64,000 nt of DNA from Chloroflexota bacterium (lineage in GTDB: Bacteria; Chloroflexota; Chloroflexia; Chloroflexales; Roseiflexaceae). Positions 23,894-31,888 of this stretch are shown here, in pieces (within the stretch, counting starts at the first letter, position 1; each line of letters starts with the position of its first letter). The stretch spans positions 62,001 through 126,000 of the forward strand of contig JACAEQ010000070.1 of NCBI GenBank assembly GCA_013388755.1. Reading direction: 5' to 3'. The notes below the pieces were generated by a model. That model was not told the DNA's origin, did not search any database, and was given only the letters and a program-made list of their open reading frames with translations. A program made the position numbers and the translations under genes.

Positions 23894-25077
23894 GCCATCA
23901 CTGGAAAAATCTCGTGCAACGCGCCTTGCACAGGGCGTACCGTGTTGTGCGTGGCGGCTCGGACTTCGGCTGGGGCTGGACGCAGGGAGCACTCCGGGTA
24001 CTCTTCGCTGGTTCCAACAATGGTGCGTCTTTCCGCTACCGCGTACTGCACCAGTCCGAACAACTGACGCTACAGAATATTGCTCACGCCTGTCGTTCTG
24101 ATCACGATCTCCAGCTGGTGCACCATGCCAGGACCTGCGATCTGCTCTACTTATGCCGCACCGATGACACCAGACAGGTACGCGCAGCCATTACCGCTGC
24201 TCGCGAACGCAATGTGCCCGTGCTCTACGATACAGATGATCTTACCTGGACTGAACGAATTGTGGAGTACTGCAGACTGGAAGAACGCCATTCCCCCGCC
24301 GAGGTTGCAGCATTTCGCGCCGGGTTTCGCCGTGTTGAACAACTGATAGATGACGTCGATGCTCTGGTTGCATCCACGGACTACCTGGCCACCGCACTCG
24401 CTTCTCATTTCGGCAAGCCGGCGTATGTCAATGCCAATGCGCTCTCCCGGCAGGCCGTGGCGACCGCTGAACCGATCTATCGCCAGCGCATCGCCTCGCC
24501 ACCCGGCCCGACGGTGGTGATGGGCTATTTCAGTGGCTGGCCGAAGGCGCATGAGCCGGACCTGGCCGTCGCTTTGCCGGCGATCCGCCGCGTCCTGGCC
24601 GAATTGCCATTCACGCGCCTGCGCATCGTCGGGCATTTCGACCTGGCATTGCTGCCGGCGGATCTGCGCCCGCAGGTTGAGACGGCGCCCTTCGTACCAT
24701 ATGAGCGCCTCTTCGCCGAGATCGCCCGCGCCGACATCAACCTGGCGCCGATCGTGGATAACCCGCACCGCCGCGCCAAGAGTGCCGTCAAGTTTCTCGA
24801 AGCAGCGCTGGTCGGTGTACCGACGGTGGCATCGGATCTTGAGCCGTACCGTGACATTGTGCATGGTCGAACCGGGTTTCTGGCGGCTGACGATGCAGGC
24901 TGGTATGCAGGTATAATGGCGCTCGCCGCCGACCCGGCGCGCCGGTGCGCGATCGGCGCTGCCGCGCGCGACCAGGTACTGGCCCGTGATACAACAACTG
25001 TTCGCGCGCCGGGGTTTGCCGCGCTGTTGAGCCGCCTGATTGCCGCACGCCGGGCGGCGCAGGGTCAGTCATCGTGA
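23890..25077 (+). CDS. GT4-family glycosyltransferase
   Basis: A 395-residue GT-B enzyme. The N-terminal Rossmann half has SNNGASFRYRVLHQSEQL and VPVLYDTDDLTW. The C-terminal donor-binding half has DINLAPIVDNPHRRAKSAVKFLEAALVGVPTVASDLEPYRDIV, in which K-S-A-x-K and E are the usual nucleotide-sugar contacts. It is paralogous to 26625, which shares the VDNPxRRxKSAxKxLEAAxVGVPTVA block. Translation is coupled to the upstream gene by a 4-bp overlap. Sugar specificity is unknown. Confidence 0.9.
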   Translation: MSHHWKNLVQRALHRAYRVVRGGSDFGWGWTQGALRVLFAGSNNGASFRYRVLHQSEQLTLQNIAHACRSDHDLQLVHHARTCDLLYLCRTDDTRQVRAAITAARERNVPVLYDTDDLTWTERIVEYCRLEERHSPAEVAAFRAGFRRVEQLIDDVDALVASTDYLATALASHFGKPAYVNANALSRQAVATAEPIYRQRIASPPGPTVVMGYFSGWPKAHEPDLAVALPAIRRVLAELPFTRLRIVGHFDLALLPADLRPQVETAPFVPYERLFAEIARADINLAPIVDNPHRRAKSAVKFLEAALVGVPTVASDLEPYRDIVHGRTGFLAADDAGWYAGIMALAADPARRCAIGAAARDQVLARDTTTVRAPGFAALLSRLIAARRAAQGQSS

Positions 25078-25090
25078 GACATTTGCTGTT

Positions 25091-26617
25091 ATGACGGGGC
25101 CTCTCGTCTCAATCATCATTCGCGCGCGCGATGAAGCGCCCGCGCTGCGTCGTCTGTTGCCGATCCTGCAAACTCAGGAAACGGATTTTCCGTTCGAGAT
25201 CTGGCTGCTCGACAACGATTCACGTGATGAGAGCGCGGCGCTGGCACAGGAGTACGGCCTGCGCTATCACCACATCCCGCGTGGCGGCTTCAACTATGCG
25301 TCTGCGCTCAACCTCGGCGCATCGCTCGCCGCAGGGGAGTTCGTCGTCAGTCTCTCGGCGCACTGCTTCCCCCAACATGCGCGCTGGCTGGCAACACTCA
25401 TCGCCCCACTGCGCGCCGATCGTCACGTTGTGGCCAGCTATGGCCGCCAGTGGATCGATCTACGCAGCGGGGCCTTCGAGGCGCAGGGTAACGCGCAGCT
25501 TTTCCCGCCGGACACCAGTCAACCTGCGGTGGTTGCATTCTCCAACGCCAACAGCGCCATCCGGCGCGATTACCTGCTGCTCCACCCCTTCAACCCGGTA
25601 ATCAAGATCCTGGAGGATCACCTTTTTTATCTCGAAATTGCCGGCGAGTTCGATGTCGCGTATGTGCCGGAGGCGCTGGTGCTCCACGAGCACGACCGCT
25701 TCTCCTGGCGCTACTACGTGCGGCGCTGGGCGCAGGAGGGCTGGGCGTTCTATTTTCTGACACGCCACCGCGGCCTGCAATCGCCGTACATTCCGCGCCA
25801 CCTGGTGTCACCGGCCCGGCTCTTCTACGAGTACCCCTACATGGCACTGGCCTATGCGCGGCGTGGCCAGGTCACGCCGGCATTGCGCGCCGTTCCTTAT
25901 TTCTGGCTGCGCGATTTCATCTGGCTGGCAAGCTATCTGCGCGCGCGGCTCATGCATCCGATCATGGCCCGGCTCGATACGGCGCTGCTGCTACGCACAA
26001 TGCGCTTCATGCGCCACCAGTTGCTGCAACGCGGCAGCCCTGCCCTGCCCGACGTACCGCTCGACTGGCCCGAAGAATGGCAACTCAAGGCCGACTGGAG
26101 TTTCATCCGGCGCAATATCGCCGAGTTCATCCGTACATGCCACGAACGCGGCCTGTTCGCCAGCCCGCTCCTTGAAGTCGGCGCATCGGGGCAGAACGAT
26201 TATCTGGCGGAGTGGTACGAGATGCGCACCTCGAACCTGGCAACCAATCTTCAGGGCGCCGAGACGCCGCTCGATATGGAGGATATGCGCCAGATCGCCG
26301 ACGCCTCGCTCGGTTCGGTGCTCTGCTCCGAGGTCATCGAGCATGTGCGCCATCCCGAACGCGCCATTGCCGAGGCGTTCCGCGTGCTGCGCCCGGGAGG
26401 TACGCTGATCATCACAACTCCTTACCACATTGTGATTCATAATACACCCGACGATGGTGGCTTTCACGGGCGCAATTTCACGCCCCAGGGGCTGGAACTG
26501 TTGCTGCGGGAGGCGGGCTTCGAGATCGTGCTGCTCGAAACGCGCGGCAGAACGGAAGAACGCCGGCGCCTCATGCCGAGTAATGTGTTTGCGGTCGGGC
26601 GCAAACCCGCACATTGA
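25091..26617 (+). CDS. GT2 glycosyltransferase fused to a methyltransferase-like domain
   Basis: Residues 1-about 310 form a GT2 domain (VSIIIRARDEAPALRRLL, LLDNDSRD, NANSAIRRDYLLL, LEDHLFYLEIA). Residues about 345-509 resemble a class I SAM methyltransferase (LLEVGASGQNDYLAEWYEM, SLGSVLCSEVIEHVRHPERAIAEAFRVLRPGGTLIITTPYH). The SAM loop reads EVGASG rather than the usual D-x-G-C-G. The ATG at 25091 starts at conserved sequence; the longer frame from 25040 overlaps the upstream gene by 38 bp and lacks support. It would add one sugar and perhaps methylate the product. Confidence 0.88.
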   Translation: MTGPLVSIIIRARDEAPALRRLLPILQTQETDFPFEIWLLDNDSRDESAALAQEYGLRYHHIPRGGFNYASALNLGASLAAGEFVVSLSAHCFPQHARWLATLIAPLRADRHVVASYGRQWIDLRSGAFEAQGNAQLFPPDTSQPAVVAFSNANSAIRRDYLLLHPFNPVIKILEDHLFYLEIAGEFDVAYVPEALVLHEHDRFSWRYYVRRWAQEGWAFYFLTRHRGLQSPYIPRHLVSPARLFYEYPYMALAYARRGQVTPALRAVPYFWLRDFIWLASYLRARLMHPIMARLDTALLLRTMRFMRHQLLQRGSPALPDVPLDWPEEWQLKADWSFIRRNIAEFIRTCHERGLFASPLLEVGASGQNDYLAEWYEMRTSNLATNLQGAETPLDMEDMRQIADASLGSVLCSEVIEHVRHPERAIAEAFRVLRPGGTLIITTPYHIVIHNTPDDGGFHGRNFTPQGLELLLREAGFEIVLLETRGRTEERRRLMPSNVFAVGRKPAH

Positions 26618-26624
26618 TTGATCG

Positions 26625-27803
26625 ATGCCGTCACGTATCCGCCAGCGTCTGACCGCGCTGCTCCGCGCCGCAACCGTGCTGCCGCGCACGATCGTTGCGC
26701 CGCGCCGCTCTCCGCCACGCCTGCGCTTCGTCTACGTTGAGATGGGCGCCTCGACGCGCTATCGCGTTCAGCATCATCTGGAGCAGGCGCAGATCGCCGG
26801 TTTTGTCGCCGATGCGATGCCACTCGATGACTCGCGCCGGCTCTATGACCTCGCGCAGACGGATCTGATCTATGTTCATCGCCTGCCGCTCGCAGCACTG
26901 ACCCTGCCGCTGGTGATTGCTGCGCGTCTGCGTCGCATCCCCCTCGTGTTCGACGCCGATGACCTGGTGTGGGACGAGCGCGAGCGTGAGTATAGCTTTC
27001 TCGACCGGCACCATGATCCGCATACCGTTGACCAGTTGCTCAAACAGGCGCGGCACAACCGGATGCTCATGCGCCTGTCCGACGCGCTGGTCTGCTCGAC
27101 ACCCTACCTGGCGCGCCTCGCTGCCGATCTCCGTCGCCCGACATTCGTCAGCCCGAATGTGCTATCACGCGAGCAACTGGTGCATTCGCAGACTGCCTAT
27201 GACACCCGTTGTTGCGCGCCGCCGCCGGAATCGCCGGTGATCGGCTACTTCTGCGGCTATGCCCACGTGCATGACGAAGATGTCGCAACCATCGGCCCGG
27301 CGCTCGCTGCGACGCTCGAAACCTGCCCGGCGGCGCGGTTGCGGATCTACGGCGAGGTGACCCTCCCGCCGCACCTTGATGCGCCACCTTTCGCCGGGCG
27401 CATCGAACGGCGCCCGGTTGTCAACTGGCGCGAGTTACCCCAACATATCGCCGGCATTGACGTGAATATCGCGCCACTGGTTGATAACCCGCAACGCCGC
27501 GGGAAGAGTGCGATCAAATACCTGGAGGCCGCCGCCGTCGGCGTTCCGACGGTCGCAGCGCGCATGGAGCCATATCGCGATGCCGTCGTGGACGGAGCCT
27601 CGGGCTTTCTCGCCACCACGCACGAAGAATGGGTCGCGGCGCTGACACGGTTGCTCGCCGACCCCGAGTTACGGCGCCGGATGGGGAAGGTCGCTCGTGC
27701 CCATGTGCTGGCGGAGCATACCACCGAATGCCAGGCGGCGCGGTTTGCCGGTATCATTGCCGGCATCGCGGCCCCGCCGGCCCGCGGCGCGCAGCGGACC
27801 TGA
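26625..27803 (+). CDS. GT4-family glycosyltransferase, paralogue of 23890
   Basis: A 392-residue GT-B enzyme. It has RFVYVEMGASTRYRVQHHLEQ near residue 33, a VFDADDLVWDERER acceptor-side motif, and the donor-side block DVNIAPLVDNPQRRGKSAIKYLEAAAVGVPTVAARMEPYRDAVVDG. It differs from 23890 in the N-terminal 100 residues, suggesting a different acceptor with a related donor. It starts 8 bp after the previous gene. Confidence 0.9.
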   Translation: MPSRIRQRLTALLRAATVLPRTIVAPRRSPPRLRFVYVEMGASTRYRVQHHLEQAQIAGFVADAMPLDDSRRLYDLAQTDLIYVHRLPLAALTLPLVIAARLRRIPLVFDADDLVWDEREREYSFLDRHHDPHTVDQLLKQARHNRMLMRLSDALVCSTPYLARLAADLRRPTFVSPNVLSREQLVHSQTAYDTRCCAPPPESPVIGYFCGYAHVHDEDVATIGPALAATLETCPAARLRIYGEVTLPPHLDAPPFAGRIERRPVVNWRELPQHIAGIDVNIAPLVDNPQRRGKSAIKYLEAAAVGVPTVAARMEPYRDAVVDGASGFLATTHEEWVAALTRLLADPELRRRMGKVARAHVLAEHTTECQAARFAGIIAGIAAPPARGAQRT

Positions 27804-27844
27804 CACGGCGCAGGCTGCGGCGGCAGATCGCGAATAGTACAGGG

Positions 27845-29263
27845 ATGGCAGTGCCCATGCGCATCTTGTTGATTGTCCCATTTCTCAAGATGGGCGGCGC
27901 GGACCGGTTCAATCTCGACCTGGCGAGGATGCTGACCGGGCGCGGCCACACGCTCAGCATCGTCGCCACACTGCCGGGCACGCACGAGTGGCATCCGCAG
28001 TTCGCAGTGATAACGCCGGATATCACCCTGCTCAGCCATATCGCCAGGCCGGAACGGCACCCGGCGTTCCTGCGCGACCTGATCCGCTCGCGCAGCACTG
28101 GCGCCGTGATCGTGTCAAACAGCCAGCTGGGATATGCCGCGCTCCCCTACCTGCGCGCCCATTGCCCTGATGTACCATTCCTGGACTTTCTCCATATGGA
28201 GGAAGAACACTGGCACAACGGCGGCTACCCGCAGATCTCGCTCGAACAGGCCAGGAACCTGGATCTGACCATTGTCTCCTCGCAGCATCTGCGCGCCTGG
28301 ATGCTTGCGCGCGGCGGGGACCCGGCGCGGATCGCCGTCTGTTACACCAGCATCGATCAGGACGCCTGGAACCCGTCGTGCGCTGGCAGAGATGCTATCC
28401 GGCAGGCACTCGACCTGCCGCACAACGAACCGGTCATCCTCTTTGCCGCGCGTCTGGTGCCGCAGAAGCGACCGCGTATGGTGCTGGACGTGCTGCAGCG
28501 ATGCAGCAACGCTGGCGCGCGATTCACTGCGCTGATAGCGGGCGATGGACCTGAGCGCGGCTGGCTGGAACGAATGATTCGCCGCAGGCGCCTGGCACAG
28601 GTACGCATCCTCGGCGCCGTGTCGAACGACAGGGTTCGTGAATTGCTGGCCGCCAGCGATATCTTCTTTCTGCCATCGGCTCACGAAGGGATCGCGCTGA
28701 CACTGTACGAAGCCATGGCAATGGGTGTCGTCCCTGTTGCAGCTGACGTTGGCGGGCAACGCGAACTCGTCACCCCCGACTGCGGCATTCTCATCCCACC
28801 GTCGGGCGATGAAACGACCGCGTATGTCACCGCGATCATCGGTTTGCTGACCGATCCGGTGCGGCGTGCCGCGATGGGGGGGCGCGCGCGCCAGCGGATC
28901 GTGGATCATTTCCGGCTCGATCTGATGGGAGACCGGATGGATGCCTTCATCCGGCATGCCGTCGAGCATTCAGTGCGCGCCGGTCGCGCCACTCCAGCGC
29001 CGGAAGAAGCGGAGCGAAGCGCGATCGAAGCAATCCAGCTTGCGCGCCTGGCGCGCAATGTTGCGCGTTTGTGGGAGACTGGTGGGTATGCCGGTGATGT
29101 TGATCTGTCGCCAGCGCGTCGTGCTGCGCTGTGGATCGTGCGCAGCGCGCGGAAGCATCTGCGACCGTGGTACCGGCGACTTGCCGCGCGCGACGATAGT
29201 TGGCTGCGGCGCGGCGTCCTGACCGTGCGCGATCGGGTGGTGCGGTGGGTATATCGCGAGTAG
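27845..29263 (+). CDS. GT4-family glycosyltransferase (GGADRF subgroup)
   Basis: About 472 residues. Opens with MRILLIVPFLKMGGADRFNLDLA, in which the Gly-rich loop binds substrate; donor motifs are LFAARLVPQKRPRMVLDVL and PSAHEGIALTLYEAMAMGVVPVAADVGGQREL (E-x7-E type). A C-terminal helical tail of about 90 residues follows. Start is ATG 27845 or 27857; both are downstream of the previous stop, and the conserved fold begins at 27857. It is the intact model for the headless copy at 31881 and for the C-terminal half of 34042. Confidence 0.92.
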   Translation: MAVPMRILLIVPFLKMGGADRFNLDLARMLTGRGHTLSIVATLPGTHEWHPQFAVITPDITLLSHIARPERHPAFLRDLIRSRSTGAVIVSNSQLGYAALPYLRAHCPDVPFLDFLHMEEEHWHNGGYPQISLEQARNLDLTIVSSQHLRAWMLARGGDPARIAVCYTSIDQDAWNPSCAGRDAIRQALDLPHNEPVILFAARLVPQKRPRMVLDVLQRCSNAGARFTALIAGDGPERGWLERMIRRRRLAQVRILGAVSNDRVRELLAASDIFFLPSAHEGIALTLYEAMAMGVVPVAADVGGQRELVTPDCGILIPPSGDETTAYVTAIIGLLTDPVRRAAMGGRARQRIVDHFRLDLMGDRMDAFIRHAVEHSVRAGRATPAPEEAERSAIEAIQLARLARNVARLWETGGYAGDVDLSPARRAALWIVRSARKHLRPWYRRLAARDDSWLRRGVLTVRDRVVRWVYRE

Positions 29264-29265
29264 GA

Positions 29266-29282
29266 GCGCAGCCGCGCTGCGC
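29266..29282 (+). terminator. Hairpin after the glycosyltransferase gene
   Basis: GCGCAGC-CGC-GCTGCGC is a perfect 7-bp stem with a 3-nt loop starting 3 bp after the stop codon. There is no T-run, so it may be a stabilising or weak termination hairpin. Confidence 0.4.
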
Positions 29283-29358
29283 CCCCCGGCAGGCGAATTG
29301 TCAACTGTGCCTGCGCGTGGTACGATCGAACAGGAAATGCTCCTTGGGGAGGCACAGC

Positions 29359-29793
29359 ATGAGCGGTCAATCTGCGTTCGATCTGGCAGCCAGCCGAGCG
29401 TATCTCGTATCTCGCCAGGAACGAGCGTATCAGGTTGCGGAGCAATTGCGGCAGGCGGCGCTGCACGCCGTGTATCGTGCTGCCCGCCTGGTTTTGCCGC
29501 GCTTCCCCGATGTTGAGCGAGCATATGTTTTTGGCTCGGTGCTGCGACCCGGCGCAATGCATGCCGGGTCGGATATCGACATTGCTCTCGAAGGGAGATT
29601 GAGCGCCGAAGAGTATTTTGCCCTCTGGCAAGCGCTGGAAAGCGAGCTGAGCGAATGGACGGTCGATCTGGTGGAGCTGGATCAGGAGGTGCGCTTCGCA
29701 GACCGTGTGCGTGGGCAGGGAGCATTGATCTATGAACGTTCAGATTCAGACGTTGAAAGCCGAAATTGCTGCCGACCTGAAGGCGATCACTGA
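29359..29793 (+). CDS. MNT-type nucleotidyltransferase (antitoxin-like), module 1
   Basis: A small Pol-beta-type nucleotidyltransferase: YVFGSVLRPGAMHAGSDIDIAL has the GS-x-R...D-x-D core, with a third Asp in WTVDLVELDQ. In HEPN-MNT pairs such proteins neutralise the HEPN RNase, in some cases by AMPylating it. GGGGAGG 6 nt upstream fixes the ATG. The last about 20 codons overlap the next gene (29732) by 62 bp; the natural end may have been near IYER, and the remaining tail is read in the shadow of the partner gene. Confidence 0.82.
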   Translation: MSGQSAFDLAASRAYLVSRQERAYQVAEQLRQAALHAVYRAARLVLPRFPDVERAYVFGSVLRPGAMHAGSDIDIALEGRLSAEEYFALWQALESELSEWTVDLVELDQEVRFADRVRGQGALIYERSDSDVESRNCCRPEGDH

Positions 29794-30210
29794 GATCTAC
29801 GATGCACTTACCGAATACGACACCAGGCTGACCGGCGATGAGCGCGTCATTGTTCTAGCGTATACCTGCACAATCTGTATTGCGCCTTCGAGAGCATCTT
29901 CCAGCGTGTCGCCAGCGTCTTCGGCAATCAGATCGCCGACCGGAGCGGGTGGCATGCCGGGCTGTTACGACGGATGACGCTGGATATCGAGGGGGTGCGT
30001 CTCCGGTTGCTGAGCGATCAGTCGTATGATTGCCTGGACGAACTGCGTCGTTTTCGGCATCTTTTCCGCAGCGCCTACCGTCTGCGTCTGGACGCTGAGC
30101 GGTTAGCGCTGGCGTATCGAAGAGCACGGGTGTTAGAGCACGTGTATCGGGCTGACATTGAGCAGTTTCTGGCATTCCTGGATGATCTGATCCGGGTTGA
30201 GAGCGGGTAG
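29732..30210 (+). pseudogene. HepT/HEPN-like partner of module 1, frameshifted
   Basis: Translation from 29732 gives MNVQIQTLKAEIAADL...DERV, then goes out of frame near 29848-29860. The -1 frame continues with a coherent HepT-like sequence (VYLHNLYCAFESIFQRVASVFGN, GWHAGLLRRM, LDELRRFRHLFRSAY) to a stop at 30210. ELRRFRH fits the HEPN R-x4-6-H catalytic motif. Without a frameshift the product ends at 29977 and lacks the active site. This is either a disabled toxin or a sequencing error. In the intact state it would be about 159 residues. Confidence 0.75.
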
Positions 30211-30326
30211 GGACGCTGCCGATGTTGTCTGGAAGCGCAGCGATCGATCAACGCGATGGCTTGATCGGCGGGCGACTGTGCGTCGGGCGGTGTGCAGCAG
30301 TCTTTTCAGCACGGAGTGCGACGAGT

Positions 30327-30692
30327 ATGGATCAGGGCGAAGTGTTGCGGATCCGGCGATTGTTGCGGCAGCGACGGGAAGCGCACCGGGCACATCTTCG
30401 GCAGGAGGTCGAGCGGTTGACAGGGTGCGCTGCTACGCTGGGCGTTCAGCGCGTAATCCTGTTCGGTTCCCTGGCACGGGATGAGGACGGTCTGACCAGC
30501 GATCTGGATTTGCTGATCGTGTGGGATACGCCGCTCGATTTTCTGGAACGCACGGTGGAATTGTATCGCCGTCTTCAACCCCGCGTCGCAACCGATCTGC
30601 TGGTTTATACTCCGGTCGAGATGACGTGGATGTCCCAGACCCCGCTGGTGCGGCTGGCTCTACAGGAAGGACGGGTGCTGTATGAAGCGTGA
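30327..30692 (+). CDS. MNT-type nucleotidyltransferase, module 2
   Basis: About 121 residues. The core VILFGSLARDEDGLTSDLDLLIV has GS-x-A-R and D-x-D. ATDLLVYTPVE supplies the third acidic region. The ATG at 30327 is preferred (GGAG 10 nt upstream); a longer frame from 30222 has no coding signs. It overlaps the HEPN gene at 30682 by 11 bp, the standard arrangement of MNT/HEPN pairs. It is not close in sequence to module 1. Confidence 0.85.
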   Translation: MDQGEVLRIRRLLRQRREAHRAHLRQEVERLTGCAATLGVQRVILFGSLARDEDGLTSDLDLLIVWDTPLDFLERTVELYRRLQPRVATDLLVYTPVEMTWMSQTPLVRLALQEGRVLYEA

Positions 30693-31110
30693 TGCCCGAC
30701 AGGAAGGGTTGCGCTGGCTGGAACAGGCAGAGGCGGATCGGTACGGCGCTCAGTTGCTCTTTGATGGAGCAAGTTATCATCTGGCCTGTTTTGTAGCTCA
30801 ACAGATTGCCGAGAAGGCGCTCAAAGCCTTTATTTACACCCAGGGCGAGGAGCTGGTGATCGGACATTCTGTGGAGGCGCTATGCCGTTGGGCTGCCGAA
30901 TTTGACGCTGATTTCGAGCAATTGCGGGAAGAGGTAGCCTCGCTGGACGGCTACTACATTCCTACTCGCTATCCCAATGGGCTGCCAGACAGCATCCCCG
31001 CACGGGTTTATACGCAAGCGTCGGCAGAGGAAGCATTGCGGCTGGCGGATCAAACCCTGCGCCTGGTTCAAGCGAAATTGCGCACGCAGTCGCTAAGCAA
31101 CGGGGATTGA
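30682..31110 (+). CDS. HEPN-domain protein, module 2
   Basis: A 142-residue all-helical HEPN protein: MKRDARQEGLRWLEQAEADRYGAQLLFDGASYHLACFVAQQIAEKALKAFIY is the typical N-terminal half, with GHSVEAL and YYIPTRYPNG in the second. HEPN proteins with the R-x4-6-H motif act as RNases; in this one the motif region (ptRYPNGLP) matches the C-terminal HEPN pattern of substrate-binding-type HEPN rather than a clear R-x4-H, so RNase activity is uncertain. Translationally coupled to the MNT gene. Confidence 0.82.
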   Translation: MKRDARQEGLRWLEQAEADRYGAQLLFDGASYHLACFVAQQIAEKALKAFIYTQGEELVIGHSVEALCRWAAEFDADFEQLREEVASLDGYYIPTRYPNGLPDSIPARVYTQASAEEALRLADQTLRLVQAKLRTQSLSNGD

Positions 31111-31155
31111 TGGTCTGGTTGTATTCTGGGCGCGTTTGCCCCTCATCCCCCCCGA

Positions 31156-31184
31156 CCCCCTTCTCCCACACGGGGAGAAGGGGG
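31156..31184. repeat. GC-rich palindrome of the dispersed hairpin family, copy 1
   Basis: CCCCCTTCTCCC and GGGAGAAGGGGG form a perfect 12-bp stem around a 5-nt loop. It is preceded by CCTCATCCCCCCCGA, the same kind of C-rich lead-in as other members of the family (44234-44284, 52017-52065). Confidence 0.6.
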
Positions 31185-31199
31185 AGGTTGTTCGTCGTG

Positions 31200-31376
31200 A
31201 AGCCCACAGAACGAGAGAAGGAATGCAGGGGCTTCCCAAAAACCACCCTGTAAAGGTGGGGCATCCTGGTACTGGAATCAGAGATGGGACGCCAGACCGT
31301 GCCGGAAAAACCCGAATCTTCAGGAAGCGCCCCGCCAGTCCACAGGGCTATGGAACTGTTCACCCCCGGGTAACAC
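31200..31376 (+). other. Possible remnant of a transposon end (IS200/IS605 TnpB 3' region-like)
   Basis: A frame interrupted by one TAA reads VKPTEREKECRGFPKTTL, then RWGILVLESEMGRQTVPEKPESS...ELFTPG and a stop. The style recalls the tails of TnpB genes and their downstream guide-RNA region, but no catalytic part is present. It lies in a 463-bp non-coding stretch that also holds two palindromic repeats. Alternative: ordinary repeat DNA. Confidence 0.25.
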
Positions 31377-31384
31377 ACGCGCCT

Positions 31385-31441
31385 GGGAGCGAGGGCATCT
31401 TGCCCTCGTAGACGCGACGAGAGCGGGACGCCCTCGCTCCC
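31385..31441. repeat. Nested palindromic repeat (GGGAGCGAGGGC ... GCCCTCGCTCCC)
   Basis: A perfect 12-bp inverted repeat (31385-31396 with 31430-31441) encloses a second hairpin, GAGGGC-ATCTT-GCCCTC (31391-31407). A shorter relative lies at 7706-7728. Confidence 0.65.
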
Positions 31442-31573
31442 GGGAGAAATGTGCGCACGTACCTCTTCATCACGTCTTGACATCTGATCTGAGTCGTGTT
31501 ACCATCGCGCGCGCCGAAGAGACCGAACGTAACACACACGCACATCACGGGTACCTGACCAGACGTGGGCAGC

Positions 31574-31888
31574 ATGACAGTTTCTGCTCCAGAGATTGCA
31601 CCTCAGGAAACGACGCCGCTTTCCCCGCCGACCGACGATGTTGTCATCAGCGTCCGCAACATCGGCAAGATGTACCGCATCTACGACCAGCCGCAGGACC
31701 GCCTGAAGCACATGCTGCTGTGGCGTTTCGGGCGGCATTACGGGCGAGAGTTCTGGGCGCTGCGCCACGTCAGTTTCGAAGTACAGCGCGGCGAGACAGT
31801 CGGTATTATCGGGCGCAATGGCAGCGGCAAGAGCACGCTGCTGCAGATCATCGCCGGCACGCTGGCGCCGACCGAAGGCGACGCCTGA
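31574..31888 (+). pseudogene. Truncated second wzt (first about 100 codons)
   Basis: 104 codons closely related to wzt at 13244: DDVVISVRNIGKMYRIYDQPQDRLKHMLLWRFGRHYGREFWALR, and an intact Walker A (GRNGSGKS). Homology ends after GTLAPTEG at about 31879; the next bases belong to a glycosyltransferase, and the frame ends at TGA 31886-31888. Signature motif, Walker B and the sugar-binding domain are missing, so no functional ATPase is made. No obvious Shine-Dalgarno for the ATG at 31574. Confidence 0.9.

Noticed and set aside
24892-24905. Extended -10-like string GGTATAATGG
   Set aside because: Inside the coding region of the GT4 gene with no gene start nearby on that strand; likely chance.
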